A stretch of DNA of 64,000 nt from an uncultured Flavobacteriales bacterium. GTDB lineage: Bacteria > Bacteroidota > Bacteroidia > Flavobacteriales > BACL11. Below, in pieces: positions 55,407 through 63,542 of the stretch. A program made the position numbers and the translations under genes. The notes beneath the pieces were generated by a model. That model did not search any database and was not told the origin of the DNA. It saw only the letters and a program-made list of their open reading frames with translations. The first letter of the stretch is position 1. Every line of letters begins with the position of its first letter. The stretch is from contig CALSQD010000002.1 in the NCBI GenBank assembly GCA_943788405.1, positions 298,850 through 362,849 on the forward strand, given 5' to 3'.

Positions 55407-56111
55407 TTAAGAGAGTAGGAAAATTGTAGGTTGTTTATGAATATTAACTTTTGTGTGTTTCCATTCCTCTATTGTTTTAGTTTGAATAAACTCATTAGGG
55501 GAGGTGATATTAGCAGCAATACATAATTTAGTTTTGTTGCTGCATTGTACTTTTAAAGTATCAAGTAGCTGATGGTTTCTGTAGGGTGTTTCCATAAAAA
55601 TCTGTGTTTGCCCTGTCTTTTTTGCAAGTGATTCTAAATTTCTAATAGCTCTTGTTCTTTCTTTTTTATCAATAGGAAGATAGCCAGTAAAAGCAAAGTT
55701 CTGTCCGCTCATTCCTGAAGCCATTAAAGCAAGTAGGATGGAGGATGGTCCTACTAATGGAATTACTTCAATTTGAAAATCATGTGCATATTCTACAATT
55801 TTTGAACCAGGATCAGCAACACATGGTAGTCCCGCTTCTGAAAGTATTCCTATATTTTCACCATTTAAAATATGGGGTAAAAAATCCTCTTCTAAGCTAA
55901 GTGTATCATGTTTTCCATAGGAATAAAAAGTAGTGCTGTCAATATCTTTTTCCCGATATATCTTTTTGATATGCCTCCTAGCAGTTCTTAAATTTTCAAC
56001 AATAAAAACATTTATTTCCTTAATGTGATTGGTGATAATAGTTGGCAAAACTGCCTCTTGCGAATCATCACTTAAAATAGTAGGGATAAGATATAGTTTT
56101 CCTTTATTCAA
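55407..56111 (-). CDS. RsmI-like SAM-dependent methyltransferase (tetrapyrrole methylase fold)
   Basis: The 234-residue protein has GKLYLIPTILSDDSQEA, FIVENLRTARRHIK, GILSEAGLPCVADPG, LVGPSSILLALMASG and FMETPYRNHQLLD. These belong to the TP-methylase fold and the RsmI (16S rRNA 2'-O-methyltransferase) neighbourhood, though Bacteroidota carry two such paralogues and this one is the more divergent. Its start overlaps the phosphatase gene by eight bases. Confidence 0.82.
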   Translation of the reverse strand: MNKGKLYLIPTILSDDSQEAVLPTIITNHIKEINVFIVENLRTARRHIKKIYREKDIDSTTFYSYGKHDTLSLEEDFLPHILNGENIGILSEAGLPCVADPGSKIVEYAHDFQIEVIPLVGPSSILLALMASGMSGQNFAFTGYLPIDKKERTRAIRNLESLAKKTGQTQIFMETPYRNHQLLDTLKVQCSNKTKLCIAANITSPNEFIQTKTIEEWKHTKVNIHKQPTIFLLS

Positions 56112-56553
56112 TGTTTTGGACTATTTTATTACAAGCTTTTTCAAGCATATTGTATACATCTTGAAATCCGTTTTCTCCGCCATAATAAGGGTCGGGTACA
56201 GATTCACAAGAATTAGGATTAACCTCATTTAGAATCATCCTTACTTTATTGCGTTCTTCATCATTAGAAGCTAAACTAATAAGATGAGCATAATTATTAG
56301 TGTCCATTGCATAGATAATGTCAAACTTATCAAAATCAGCTCTGCTGAACTGCCTTGCCCTTTGTTTAGTTAAATCAATATTGTACTTATTTGCAATTTC
56401 ATTAGAACGGCTATCAGGTAATTTTCCAATATGGTAGCCTGCTGTTCCTGCAGAATCTACTGCTAAGTTTAGGTGCTGAGTTTTATGTGCTAATATTCCC
56501 TCTGCAAGTGGTGAGCGGCAGATGTTCCCTAAACAAACCATTAAGATTTTCAT
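56104..56553 (-). CDS. Low-molecular-weight protein-tyrosine phosphatase
   Basis: The P-loop CLGNICRS with nucleophile cysteine at residue 7 and arginine at 13 is at the N-terminus, and the general-acid DPYYGGENGF lies near residue 121. The 149-residue length is standard. It removes phosphate from tyrosine or arginine residues; the target is unknown. It lies three bases after dnaA on the same strand. Confidence 0.92.
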   Translation of the reverse strand: MKILMVCLGNICRSPLAEGILAHKTQHLNLAVDSAGTAGYHIGKLPDSRSNEIANKYNIDLTKQRARQFSRADFDKFDIIYAMDTNNYAHLISLASNDEERNKVRMILNEVNPNSCESVPDPYYGGENGFQDVYNMLEKACNKIVQNIE

Positions 56554-56556
56554 AAA

Positions 56557-57987
56557 TTATGAAAGCGTTAACTTTTTCTCAATATCAGAAATATACCCTT
56601 TGAAACGCTTGTCAGTATCTGCTAAATTATTTACTGTTTTACAAGCATGCAGTACAGTTGCATGATCTTTATTTCCACAGTGCTTTCCAATCATAGCTAA
56701 TGAGTTTTTAGTCATTTGCTTAGAGAAGTACATTGCTAATTGTCGGCATTGTACAATTTCTCTTTTTCTGGTTTTTGACTTCATTGTTTCAATTGGAATA
56801 TCAAAATAATCACAAACAACTTTTTGGATATAATCAATAGATACTTCACGAACAGTGTTTTTAACAAACTTGTCTAGCATATTTTTAGCTAAATCAATTG
56901 TTATTTCCTTTTTGTTTAATGAAGATTGTGCAAGTAAAGAAATTAATGCTCCTTCTAGTTCTCTTACATTTGTTGTGATAGAGTAGGCAATGTATTCAAC
57001 AACCTCATAAGGAATGTCAATACCATCTTTTTTAATTTTTTTCTTTAAAATTGCTAATCTTGTTTCTAGGTCAGGCGATTGTAAATCAGCTGAAAGTCCC
57101 CATTTGAAACGAGATAATAATCTTTGTTCCATACCTACAATATCAACAGGAGCTTTGTCAGAAGTTAAGATAACCTGTTTTTTGTTTTGGTGTAAGTGAT
57201 TAAAGATGTGGAAGAAAACATCTTGTGTTTTTTCTTTCCCACAAAGGAATTGTACATCATCAATAATTAAGACATCAATAGATTGGTAAAAATGAACAAA
57301 GTCATTCTTCTTATTGTCCATTATAGCATCTACAAATTGTGTTTGGAATTTGTCAGCAGAAACATAAAGGACAGTTTTTTCTGGGTGATTATTTTTAACT
57401 TCAATACCAATAGCATTTGCTAGGTGAGTTTTTCCTAATCCTCCACTACCATAGATGAATAGTGGATTGAATGAAGTTCCTCCAGGGTTTTGTGAAACAG
57501 CAAACCCTGCAGAACGAGCTAATCTGTTGCATTCTCCTTCAATGTATGCGTCAAAAGTGTATGACTCATTTAATTGAGGGTTAATATTAATTTTTTGTAA
57601 ACCAGGAATTATAAACGGATTTCTAATAGAAGCGCTATTCATGCTTATAGGCATGCTTATAGGGTTATTCTTTACATCAGCTTGACCGCTACTAGGTACC
57701 TTGGAAATATAAGGCTTCTTGTCAGAAGAATTTTCTAATAAGATATTATATTCTAATTTTGCATCTTTACCAATTTCTCTCATGATCGTTTTTTTCATAA
57801 GAGTAAGATAATGTTTTTCTAACCATTCAAAACAAAATTGACTAGGCACTTGTATAGTAAGTGTTTTTTCTTCTAACGCAACAGCTTTAATAGGTTTGAA
57901 CCATGTTTTAAAGTTTTGAGCAGTTACATTGTCTCGGATGATTGTTAGGCAGTTATTCCAAACGTCTTGATAACTTTTTTCTGGCAT
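56557..57987 (-). CDS. dnaA: Chromosomal replication initiator DnaA
   Basis: The 476-residue initiator has domain I (DVWNNCLTIIRDNVTAQNFK), a linker, and the AAA+ domain with Walker A GSGGLGKTHLANAIG and Walker B LIIDDVQFLCGKEKTQ. Domain IV has the DnaA signature CGNKDHATVLHACKTV. It binds DnaA boxes and opens oriC. No TTATCCACA-type box cluster is visible in the adjacent 57,988-58,171 interval. Confidence 0.96.
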   Translation of the reverse strand: MPEKSYQDVWNNCLTIIRDNVTAQNFKTWFKPIKAVALEEKTLTIQVPSQFCFEWLEKHYLTLMKKTIMREIGKDAKLEYNILLENSSDKKPYISKVPSSGQADVKNNPISMPISMNSASIRNPFIIPGLQKININPQLNESYTFDAYIEGECNRLARSAGFAVSQNPGGTSFNPLFIYGSGGLGKTHLANAIGIEVKNNHPEKTVLYVSADKFQTQFVDAIMDNKKNDFVHFYQSIDVLIIDDVQFLCGKEKTQDVFFHIFNHLHQNKKQVILTSDKAPVDIVGMEQRLLSRFKWGLSADLQSPDLETRLAILKKKIKKDGIDIPYEVVEYIAYSITTNVRELEGALISLLAQSSLNKKEITIDLAKNMLDKFVKNTVREVSIDYIQKVVCDYFDIPIETMKSKTRKREIVQCRQLAMYFSKQMTKNSLAMIGKHCGNKDHATVLHACKTVNNLADTDKRFKGYISDIEKKLTLS

Positions 57988-58171
57988 TTTGTGGTCTTGG
58001 TTTGTCTTTTAGTAATTCGTTTTAAGTTCTTTTCTTTTCGTTTTGGTTTGAGCAAATATGAAAAACTTATCGTTAATAAAAAAGAAAATTTGGACTTGAC
58101 TTTTAGTTTTTTTTTACAGTAATTAATTATCAGAGAAGAGATTTTGTTTATAACTTTTTAAAAGTCAATTT

Positions 58172-59095
58172 TTATACCATTTTTGAACTACTTTTAACAA
58201 ATATTGACCTTCCAAAAACTTTTTTATCACTATCATTTTGATTAAAATAAAAATCAATCTTGCCTATGTTTATTCCGGCCCACCCAACTTGGTTTATTAG
58301 TACTTCTTTTCCGTCTAGGTTTAGTTGTTTTGCAGGCTTTTTTAAGAATGTATGGGTGTGTCCTCCTATAATTAAATCAATATCACGGGTTTGGCTTGAA
58401 AAAGTCATGTCTGAGAGCTTGTTATTCTTGTATTTAAAGCCCAAATGGGAGAGGCAAATTACTAAATCGCATTTCTCTTTTTGCTTTAAAAGTGTAGCAT
58501 AATGATTGGCTGTTGAAATAGGGTCCTGATACACAGTATTTTGGTATAATTTTTTGGGTACTAAGCCTTCCAATTCTATGCCAATTCCAAATACTCCAAT
58601 TTTCAAATCACCTTTCCTGAAAATTTTATAAGGCTTAAAAGTATCCTTCAAAATGGTGTTAGAAAAATCATAGTTTGCAATTAAAAAAGGAAAGTTTGCA
58701 TGTGGGAGTTGTTTTTGTAATCCATCAAGCCCATTGTCAAAATCATGATTTCCTAAAGTTGCAGCATCATATTTCATTTCACTCATGAGTTTGAATTCTA
58801 GTTCCCCTCCATAAAAATTAAAGTAAGGAGTGCCTTGAAAAATATCTCCAGCATCTAACAGTAGTACATATTCTTCTTGTTTCCTTATCTGTTTTATAAG
58901 TGCAGCTCTTTCTGCCATTCCTCCAAGTCCTTTATTTCTCCCGCTTGTAAATGGGTGAATATGGCTGTGCATATCATTAGTATGTAAAATAGTAAGTTTA
59001 ATATCCTTATTATTTCCAAAGGAAAGTTGTGGGAGTAATGAAAGTCCAATAGCTCCAAGCCCGCTTTGTTTTATAAAGTATCTTCTATTGCTCAT
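58172..59095 (-). CDS. 5'-nucleotidase/UshA-type metallophosphatase domain protein
   Basis: The 307-residue exported protein has an N-terminal RRYFIKQSGLGAIGLSLLPQ segment, resembling a twin-arginine signal though the second arginine context is imperfect. Calcineurin-like metal motifs follow: HTNDMHSHIHP, LLDAGDIFQGTPYF, TLGNHDFDNG, CLSHLGF and IGGHTHTF. It is the N-terminal half of a UshA-type nucleotidase whose C-terminal half is the next gene upstream. Confidence 0.87.
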   Translation of the reverse strand: MSNRRYFIKQSGLGAIGLSLLPQLSFGNNKDIKLTILHTNDMHSHIHPFTSGRNKGLGGMAERAALIKQIRKQEEYVLLLDAGDIFQGTPYFNFYGGELEFKLMSEMKYDAATLGNHDFDNGLDGLQKQLPHANFPFLIANYDFSNTILKDTFKPYKIFRKGDLKIGVFGIGIELEGLVPKKLYQNTVYQDPISTANHYATLLKQKEKCDLVICLSHLGFKYKNNKLSDMTFSSQTRDIDLIIGGHTHTFLKKPAKQLNLDGKEVLINQVGWAGINIGKIDFYFNQNDSDKKVFGRSIFVKSSSKMV

Positions 59096-59798
59096 TACTA
59101 ATTACTTTAATTCTATTATCTAATTGTATATCAATTGTATCTGTTTTACTGCAGTAGTCAATAATTGCATCTCTGAGTTTAATCCCAACTTTTATTTGTT
59201 CTTTACCTTGAAAGAAACTCATTTTATCGCCTCCGTTTGCAAGATAATCAGATGTAAGTACTTTTATTTTTTCTCCTTTTTTAAAATCAACAGGAGTTGA
59301 ATGTTTAATTACATCTCCTTCTTTTGTCATAGTAATGTTAATCCCTGAAAAGGGTTCTCCACCTCTTTTGCAGATGTAATTTAAGAGCCCTGCATAATCA
59401 CTTTCATCAAGTTCTAGTAGAACTAATTCATTTTCAAAAGGCATAAGCTCGTATAATTTTCCTCTTGTTATGTTTCCCACATTAATTGTAGTTCTTAGTC
59501 CTCCATTATTCATTACACATATGTCAGCATCAGCATAATTTAAACATAAATCAGTAACAAAATTCCCTAAAGTACTTTGTGGTCTTCCTTTTTCTAAATC
59601 ATATTTAGTGTAAGTTAATACTTCACTCATTTCTTTTTCAATTGCTTTCTGGTAAGGAGCAATAATTGCCAAGGATGTGCTGTCAGCTGAGGATTGTATT
59701 GCAACTACTTTATCTTCATGTGATTGTAAGTTGTAGGAGGGAGAACATGCTAAAAGCAAGAGCGCCCCTATATATATATAGTATAATTTAAACTTCAT
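59085..59798 (-). CDS. 5'-nucleotidase C-terminal domain lipoprotein
   Basis: The 237-residue protein has a lipoprotein signal (YIGALLLLAC) and the 5_nucleotid_C domain: STLGNFVTDLCLNYADADI, MNNGGLRTTINVGNITRGKL, LMPFENELVLLEL and LANGGDKMSFF. It lacks the metallophosphatase half, which is encoded by the next gene, overlapping by 11 bases. The two chains probably assemble in the periplasm to one enzyme. Confidence 0.87.
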   Translation of the reverse strand: MKFKLYYIYIGALLLLACSPSYNLQSHEDKVVAIQSSADSTSLAIIAPYQKAIEKEMSEVLTYTKYDLEKGRPQSTLGNFVTDLCLNYADADICVMNNGGLRTTINVGNITRGKLYELMPFENELVLLELDESDYAGLLNYICKRGGEPFSGINITMTKEGDVIKHSTPVDFKKGEKIKVLTSDYLANGGDKMSFFQGKEQIKVGIKLRDAIIDYCSKTDTIDIQLDNRIKVISNEQ

Positions 59799-59845
59799 AA
59801 GGGTACAATATTAGTAAATATAAATATTGTATGTATTATTGCAGC

Positions 59846-60250
59846 ATGTATTCTTTCGATTCAAAAATTAGGGTAAGATATGGCGAAACTGATCAAATGA
59901 GTTTTGTTTATTATGGCGTGTATGCTCAGTATTATGAAGTAGGAAGGGTTGAGTTGTTGCGTTCACTTGGTGTTACATATAAGGAATTAGAGGAGGTAGG
60001 TTATGCTTTGCCTGTAGTAAATTTGAATATTAAGTATAAAAAACCTGCTTTTTATGATGATGAACTTGTTATAAGAACTACAATAAAAGAATTGCCTTCT
60101 GCAAAAATCATTTTTTATTATGAAACTTTGAATGCAAAAAATGAAGTGTTAAATACAGGAGAAGTAGTGCTTGTTTTTGTGAATAAGAAAACAGGAAAAC
60201 CTTGTTTTGCTCCTGAAATAGTAATGAGTAAATTAAAAGAAAAATTATGA
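59846..60250 (+). CDS. FadM/YbgC-family acyl-CoA thioesterase
   Basis: This hot-dog-fold protein starts MYSFDSKIRVRYGETDQMSF, the usual thioesterase opening, with the catalytic aspartate in the YGETDQM motif and YEVGRVELLRSLG following. It hydrolyses acyl-CoA. A TATTATTG -7-like element at 59834-59841 ends four bases before this ATG, so a leaderless start at 59846 is preferred over the ATG at 59831. It overlaps the aquaporin gene by four bases. Confidence 0.85.
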   Translation: MYSFDSKIRVRYGETDQMSFVYYGVYAQYYEVGRVELLRSLGVTYKELEEVGYALPVVNLNIKYKKPAFYDDELVIRTTIKELPSAKIIFYYETLNAKNEVLNTGEVVLVFVNKKTGKPCFAPEIVMSKLKEKL

Positions 60251-60909
60251 AAAAATATTGGGCGGAATTATTAGGAACTTACATTTTAGTATTTGTTGGT
60301 GCTGGGGCAATTGTTATTGATAGTGTAACTGGTGGTGGAGTAAGTCATTTGGGTATTGGTTTAACATTTGGTTTGGTGGTTATGGCAATGATTTATACTA
60401 TAGGTGATGTTTCTGGTGCTCATATTAATCCTGCAGTAACCATTGCTTTTGCTGTGGCAAAACGCTTTCCTAAAAGCGAGATATTTCCTTATGTTTCTTT
60501 TCAGATTATAGGGGCAGTATTGGCTTCAGCTACACTTTACTTTATGTTTCCAGGGGCTGTAACTATGGGGCAAACCCTTCCTTTAAATGATAATTGGGTG
60601 CAGTCGTTTGTGTTGGAATTGATATTAACATTCATCTTGATGTTTGTAATTTTAAATGTATCAACAGGAGCTAAGGAAAAGGGGGTTACTGCAGCACTAG
60701 CAATAGGAGGTGTAGTTGCTTTTGAGGCTACTTTTGCAGGGCCTATTTGTGGGGCTTCTATGAATCCTGCAAGGTCAATTGGTCCTGCACTTTTTTCTGG
60801 GGATTTAGCTCACTTATGGTTGTATATTGTTGCAACAACTTTGGGAGCTATCTTGGCAGTTTATTCTTGCAGATTAATACAAGATGAGGATTGTTGCGAT
60901 AACTGCTAG
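60247..60909 (+). CDS. Aquaporin / MIP-family channel
   Basis: The 220-residue channel has six membrane segments and both NPA boxes: HINPAVTIA near residue 60 and SMNPARSIG near 175. Selectivity residues are not clear enough to split aquaporin from glyceroporin, though AqpZ-like length and the short loops favour water. The C-terminus ends DEDCCDNC, a small cysteine cluster of unclear meaning. It follows the thioesterase by ATGA overlap. Confidence 0.9.
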   Translation: MKKYWAELLGTYILVFVGAGAIVIDSVTGGGVSHLGIGLTFGLVVMAMIYTIGDVSGAHINPAVTIAFAVAKRFPKSEIFPYVSFQIIGAVLASATLYFMFPGAVTMGQTLPLNDNWVQSFVLELILTFILMFVILNVSTGAKEKGVTAALAIGGVVAFEATFAGPICGASMNPARSIGPALFSGDLAHLWLYIVATTLGAILAVYSCRLIQDEDCCDNC

Positions 60910-61769
60910 CAGATCCTGTTTAGTACTAAGTCAATCATTTTCTCTACTGTTTGTTTGTAGTCTTCACTGTATTGTTTGCTTAAGCGATTTGCTATTACTG
61001 CACAAATTGTAAGTGTATTGTGTCCGAGCGTTTGTCCTAAATAATATAGGGCAGAAGTTTCCATTTCAAAATTTGTTATTTTTTGATTTTGAAAATTAAA
61101 GCTTTCCATTTTTTCATGTAAATCATTTATTGAAGGTGCAAGTCTTAGTGTTCTTCCTTGAGGACCATAAAAGCCAGGTGCTGTTGCTGTTATTCCGTTT
61201 GGAATGTCAGGGAATTTATCTAGCAAAGATGTAGATGCTTTAATAAAATAAGGGTCAGCTAATTTCTTTGGCCAATTTGCATGCTTAGTATAAACAGTAG
61301 CTATTTCTTTTTCTAGTTTTTCTTGGTTTTGATAGAAATGAGCAAGTCCATCAAATCCTAATCCATAAGATGCTGCTATAAAAGTATCTACTTTTATATT
61401 TTGTTGTAAAGCTCCTGAAGTTCCTAGGCGTATCAGGTTTAGTTTTTTCTTCTGCTTGTTAATCGTTCTGGTTTCAAAGTCAATATTAACTAAGGCGTCT
61501 AACTCGTTAATTACAATATCTATATTGTCAGGTCCAATTCCTGTGGCAATAGCGCTAATTCTTTTTCCGTTTAAGGTGCCTGTATGAGTTACAAACTCTC
61601 GGTTCTGAATTTTACAATCTATATTATCAAATTTACTTGAAATTACAGCAACTCTAGCAGGGTCGCCAACTAAAATAATGTCATCAGCAATCTCGTTTTT
61701 TGATAAATTAAGATGATAAATTTTGTTTTCAGGAGTAAGTATTAATTCTGTATCTTGTAGTTTGTGCAT
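60906..61769 (-). CDS. Nucleoside phosphorylase (uridine phosphorylase-like)
   Basis: The 287-residue enzyme has the PNP/UDP fold: VGDPARVAVISSKF, NREFVTHTGTLNGKRI, IRLGTSGALQ and NFEMETSALYYLG. It cleaves nucleosides to base and ribose-1-phosphate; base choice is not certain. It converges with the aquaporin gene (four-base overlap) and diverges from the universal-stress gene. Confidence 0.87.
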   Translation of the reverse strand: MHKLQDTELILTPENKIYHLNLSKNEIADDIILVGDPARVAVISSKFDNIDCKIQNREFVTHTGTLNGKRISAIATGIGPDNIDIVINELDALVNIDFETRTINKQKKKLNLIRLGTSGALQQNIKVDTFIAASYGLGFDGLAHFYQNQEKLEKEIATVYTKHANWPKKLADPYFIKASTSLLDKFPDIPNGITATAPGFYGPQGRTLRLAPSINDLHEKMESFNFQNQKITNFEMETSALYYLGQTLGHNTLTICAVIANRLSKQYSEDYKQTVEKMIDLVLNRIC

Positions 61770-61785
61770 AAAATATGTAATTTTG
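61755..61785 (+). promoter_or_regulatory. Promoter of the universal stress protein gene
   Basis: A TTG near 61755, a spacer of about 20 bp and TAATTTTG at 61778-61785 fit the Bacteroidota pattern, 30 bases before the ATG at 61815. Confidence 0.55.
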
Positions 61786-61814
61786 TATTGTCAAACATAA
61801 TAAATTATTTCAAT

Positions 61815-62690
61815 ATGTCAGCAAGTAAAATATTAGTTCCAATAGGGTTTTCTGAGCAATCAATTATTGCTTTAGGACAGGCTTTTAATCTAGCAAGAAT
61901 AAAAAATTCTGATGTTGTTTTGTTGTCAGTTATTGAGGATCAAAGTATGATACAGTCCTTATTTTTAGATGATAATTCGGAGACTTTAAAAGCTAAGGTT
62001 AAGGAAAAATTAGAAGGTATAGCTGCTGAATATGGGAAAAAGTATGGAGTTGATGTAGATACTATGGTTGCAAAAGGAAGGGTTTATTCTCAGATTAATG
62101 AGGTTGCAGAATTGATTTCTGCAGACATAATTATAATGGGAACAAATGGTGCTTCTGATGGGATGAAAAGATTTATTGGGTCTAATGCTGAAAAGGTAGT
62201 AAGGTTAGCGCATTGTCCTGTAATTACAATTAAAGGGAAGGATCATAGAGATGGTTGTGAAAATATAATTTTGCCTTTAGATTTAGAAAAGCAAACAAAA
62301 GAAAAAGTTACTTATGCATTAGAGTATGCAAGGTATTGGAATGCTACAGTTAGGCTTGTTTCAGTTGTCTTAAGAGATAATCAGGATGTGAGAGAAAAGC
62401 TTATTAAGAATATTAAGCAGGTTCAACAATTCATTTCAGATGCAGGAGTAAAATGTACTGCTGAGTTAGTTGAGGGAGCTAAAAAACAAACTTTAGGTGA
62501 TTTTGTTTTTGATTATGAAAAGAAGTTTGATGCGGACTTGATTATGATTATGACTAAAAAGGAGGAGTTGTCACTTTCAACTAATATAAGTGTTACAGCT
62601 CGTTATATTATAAATAATTCTAATATCCCTGTTATGAGTATTCGTCCAAAGGAGGTTAAACATATTACAGGGCCTACAACTGCATTTTAA
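61815..62690 (+). CDS. Universal stress protein with two Usp domains
   Basis: The 291-residue protein has two UspA-like domains. The first (residues 3-140) has ILVPIGFSEQSIIALGQAF and IIMGTNGASDGMKRFIGSNA, an ATP-binding Gx2Gx9GS pattern. The second (145-285) has IILPLDLEKQTKEKVTYAL and lacks a clear nucleotide motif. An upstream ATG at 61764 would overlap the divergent gene and the promoter, so 61815 is used. It is followed at once by the CinA-like gene. Confidence 0.87.
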   Translation: MSASKILVPIGFSEQSIIALGQAFNLARIKNSDVVLLSVIEDQSMIQSLFLDDNSETLKAKVKEKLEGIAAEYGKKYGVDVDTMVAKGRVYSQINEVAELISADIIIMGTNGASDGMKRFIGSNAEKVVRLAHCPVITIKGKDHRDGCENIILPLDLEKQTKEKVTYALEYARYWNATVRLVSVVLRDNQDVREKLIKNIKQVQQFISDAGVKCTAELVEGAKKQTLGDFVFDYEKKFDADLIMIMTKKEELSLSTNISVTARYIINNSNIPVMSIRPKEVKHITGPTTAF

Positions 62691-62691
62691 T

Positions 62692-63168
62692 ATGTCATTA
62701 CTTGATGAATTACATCAACTATGTATAGATAAAAGGGTTAGTGTTGCTGTAGCTGAAAGTTGTACTTCAGGGTTGATTGCTTCAAAATTAAGTCAAAAAT
62801 CAGGAGGTTCTAGTTTTTTTAAAGGTGGAGTGGTCGCTTATCAAAATGAAATTAAAGTAAATATTTTAGGGGTTAGCCAGTTAGTGATTGATGAAAATAC
62901 TGAAGTAAGTGCTGAGGTAATAGGTCAAATGGCTGAAGGGGTGAGGAAGAGTTTTTTGGCTGACTATTCAGTTGCTACAAGTGGTTATGCTGGTCCTAGT
63001 GGTGGGACTAATAATAATCCAATTGGCACAGTTTTTATAGCTGTTGCAAATTCAGTTAGTGTTGAAATTGAAAGAATTGTTTTTTCAGGAGATAGGCAAA
63101 GTGTTGTAAATCAAGCTTCTGAAAAAGCTTTAGAGTTGCTTTATAATGCAATAAAAAAACAGAAATAA
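62692..63168 (+). CDS. CinA C-terminal domain protein (NMN amidase-like)
   Basis: The 158-residue protein is a stand-alone CinA_C/PncC domain: VAVAESCTSGLIASKLSQ, FFKGGVVAYQNEIKV and ATSGYAGPSGGTNNNPIGTV. It resembles the NMN deamidase PncC; the N-terminal CinA domain is absent. It lies one base after the Usp gene and before rpmB. Confidence 0.87.
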   Translation: MSLLDELHQLCIDKRVSVAVAESCTSGLIASKLSQKSGGSSFFKGGVVAYQNEIKVNILGVSQLVIDENTEVSAEVIGQMAEGVRKSFLADYSVATSGYAGPSGGTNNNPIGTVFIAVANSVSVEIERIVFSGDRQSVVNQASEKALELLYNAIKKQK

Positions 63169-63193
63169 ACTTCACTTTATTTAGATTAGATTG

Positions 63194-63201
63194 TATATTT
63201 G
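63194..63201 (+). promoter_or_regulatory. -7 box of rpmB
   Basis: TATATTTG, followed by CAGCCC, matches TAnnTTTG and stands 21 bases before the rpmB ATG. A -33 TTTG is not clear. Confidence 0.6.
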
Positions 63202-63222
63202 CAGCCCAAAAATTAAGAAGAT

Positions 63223-63462
63223 ATGTCAAGAATTTGTCAAATAACAGGAAAGAAAGTGATGGTAGGGAACAATGTTTCTCACGCTAAGAATAGAACAAAA
63301 AGAAAATTCTACCCGAATTTACAAACTAAAAAGTTTTTTATTCCTGAAACTGGTGAAACAGTTATTTTAAAAGTTTCAGCTAATGCTTTAAGAACAATTG
63401 ATAAAAAAGGAATTGCTGCTGTTTTAGCTGGGGCTAAAGCAAATGGTAATGTGCTTGTTTAA
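63223..63462 (+). CDS. rpmB: 50S ribosomal protein L28
   Basis: The 79-residue protein starts MSRICQITGKKVMVGNNVSH with AKNRTKRKFYPNLQTKKFF, the L28 signature. It belongs to the large ribosomal subunit. In many Bacteroidota rpmB is followed by rpmG, DUF4295 and ftsY; here a terminator and an unrelated lipoprotein gene follow instead. Confidence 0.97.
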   Translation: MSRICQITGKKVMVGNNVSHAKNRTKRKFYPNLQTKKFFIPETGETVILKVSANALRTIDKKGIAAVLAGAKANGNVLV

Positions 63463-63484
63463 TCAATAAATTATATTTATTTAT

Positions 63485-63517
63485 AAAAAGTTGCTATCTT
63501 TGATGGCAACTTTTTTT
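63485..63517 (+). terminator. Rho-independent terminator after rpmB
   Basis: AAAAAGTTGC (63485-63494) pairs with GCAACTTTTT (63506-63515), followed by more T residues. The loop contains TATCTTTG, a possible -7 box for the next gene. Confidence 0.88.
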
Positions 63518-63542
63518 ATTTAATAACTAAATTACAATCAAA

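Noticed and set aside
57988-58171. oriC next to dnaA
   Set aside because: The interval upstream of dnaA is AT-rich but no TTATCCACA-type boxes were found on either strand, so an origin cannot be supported.
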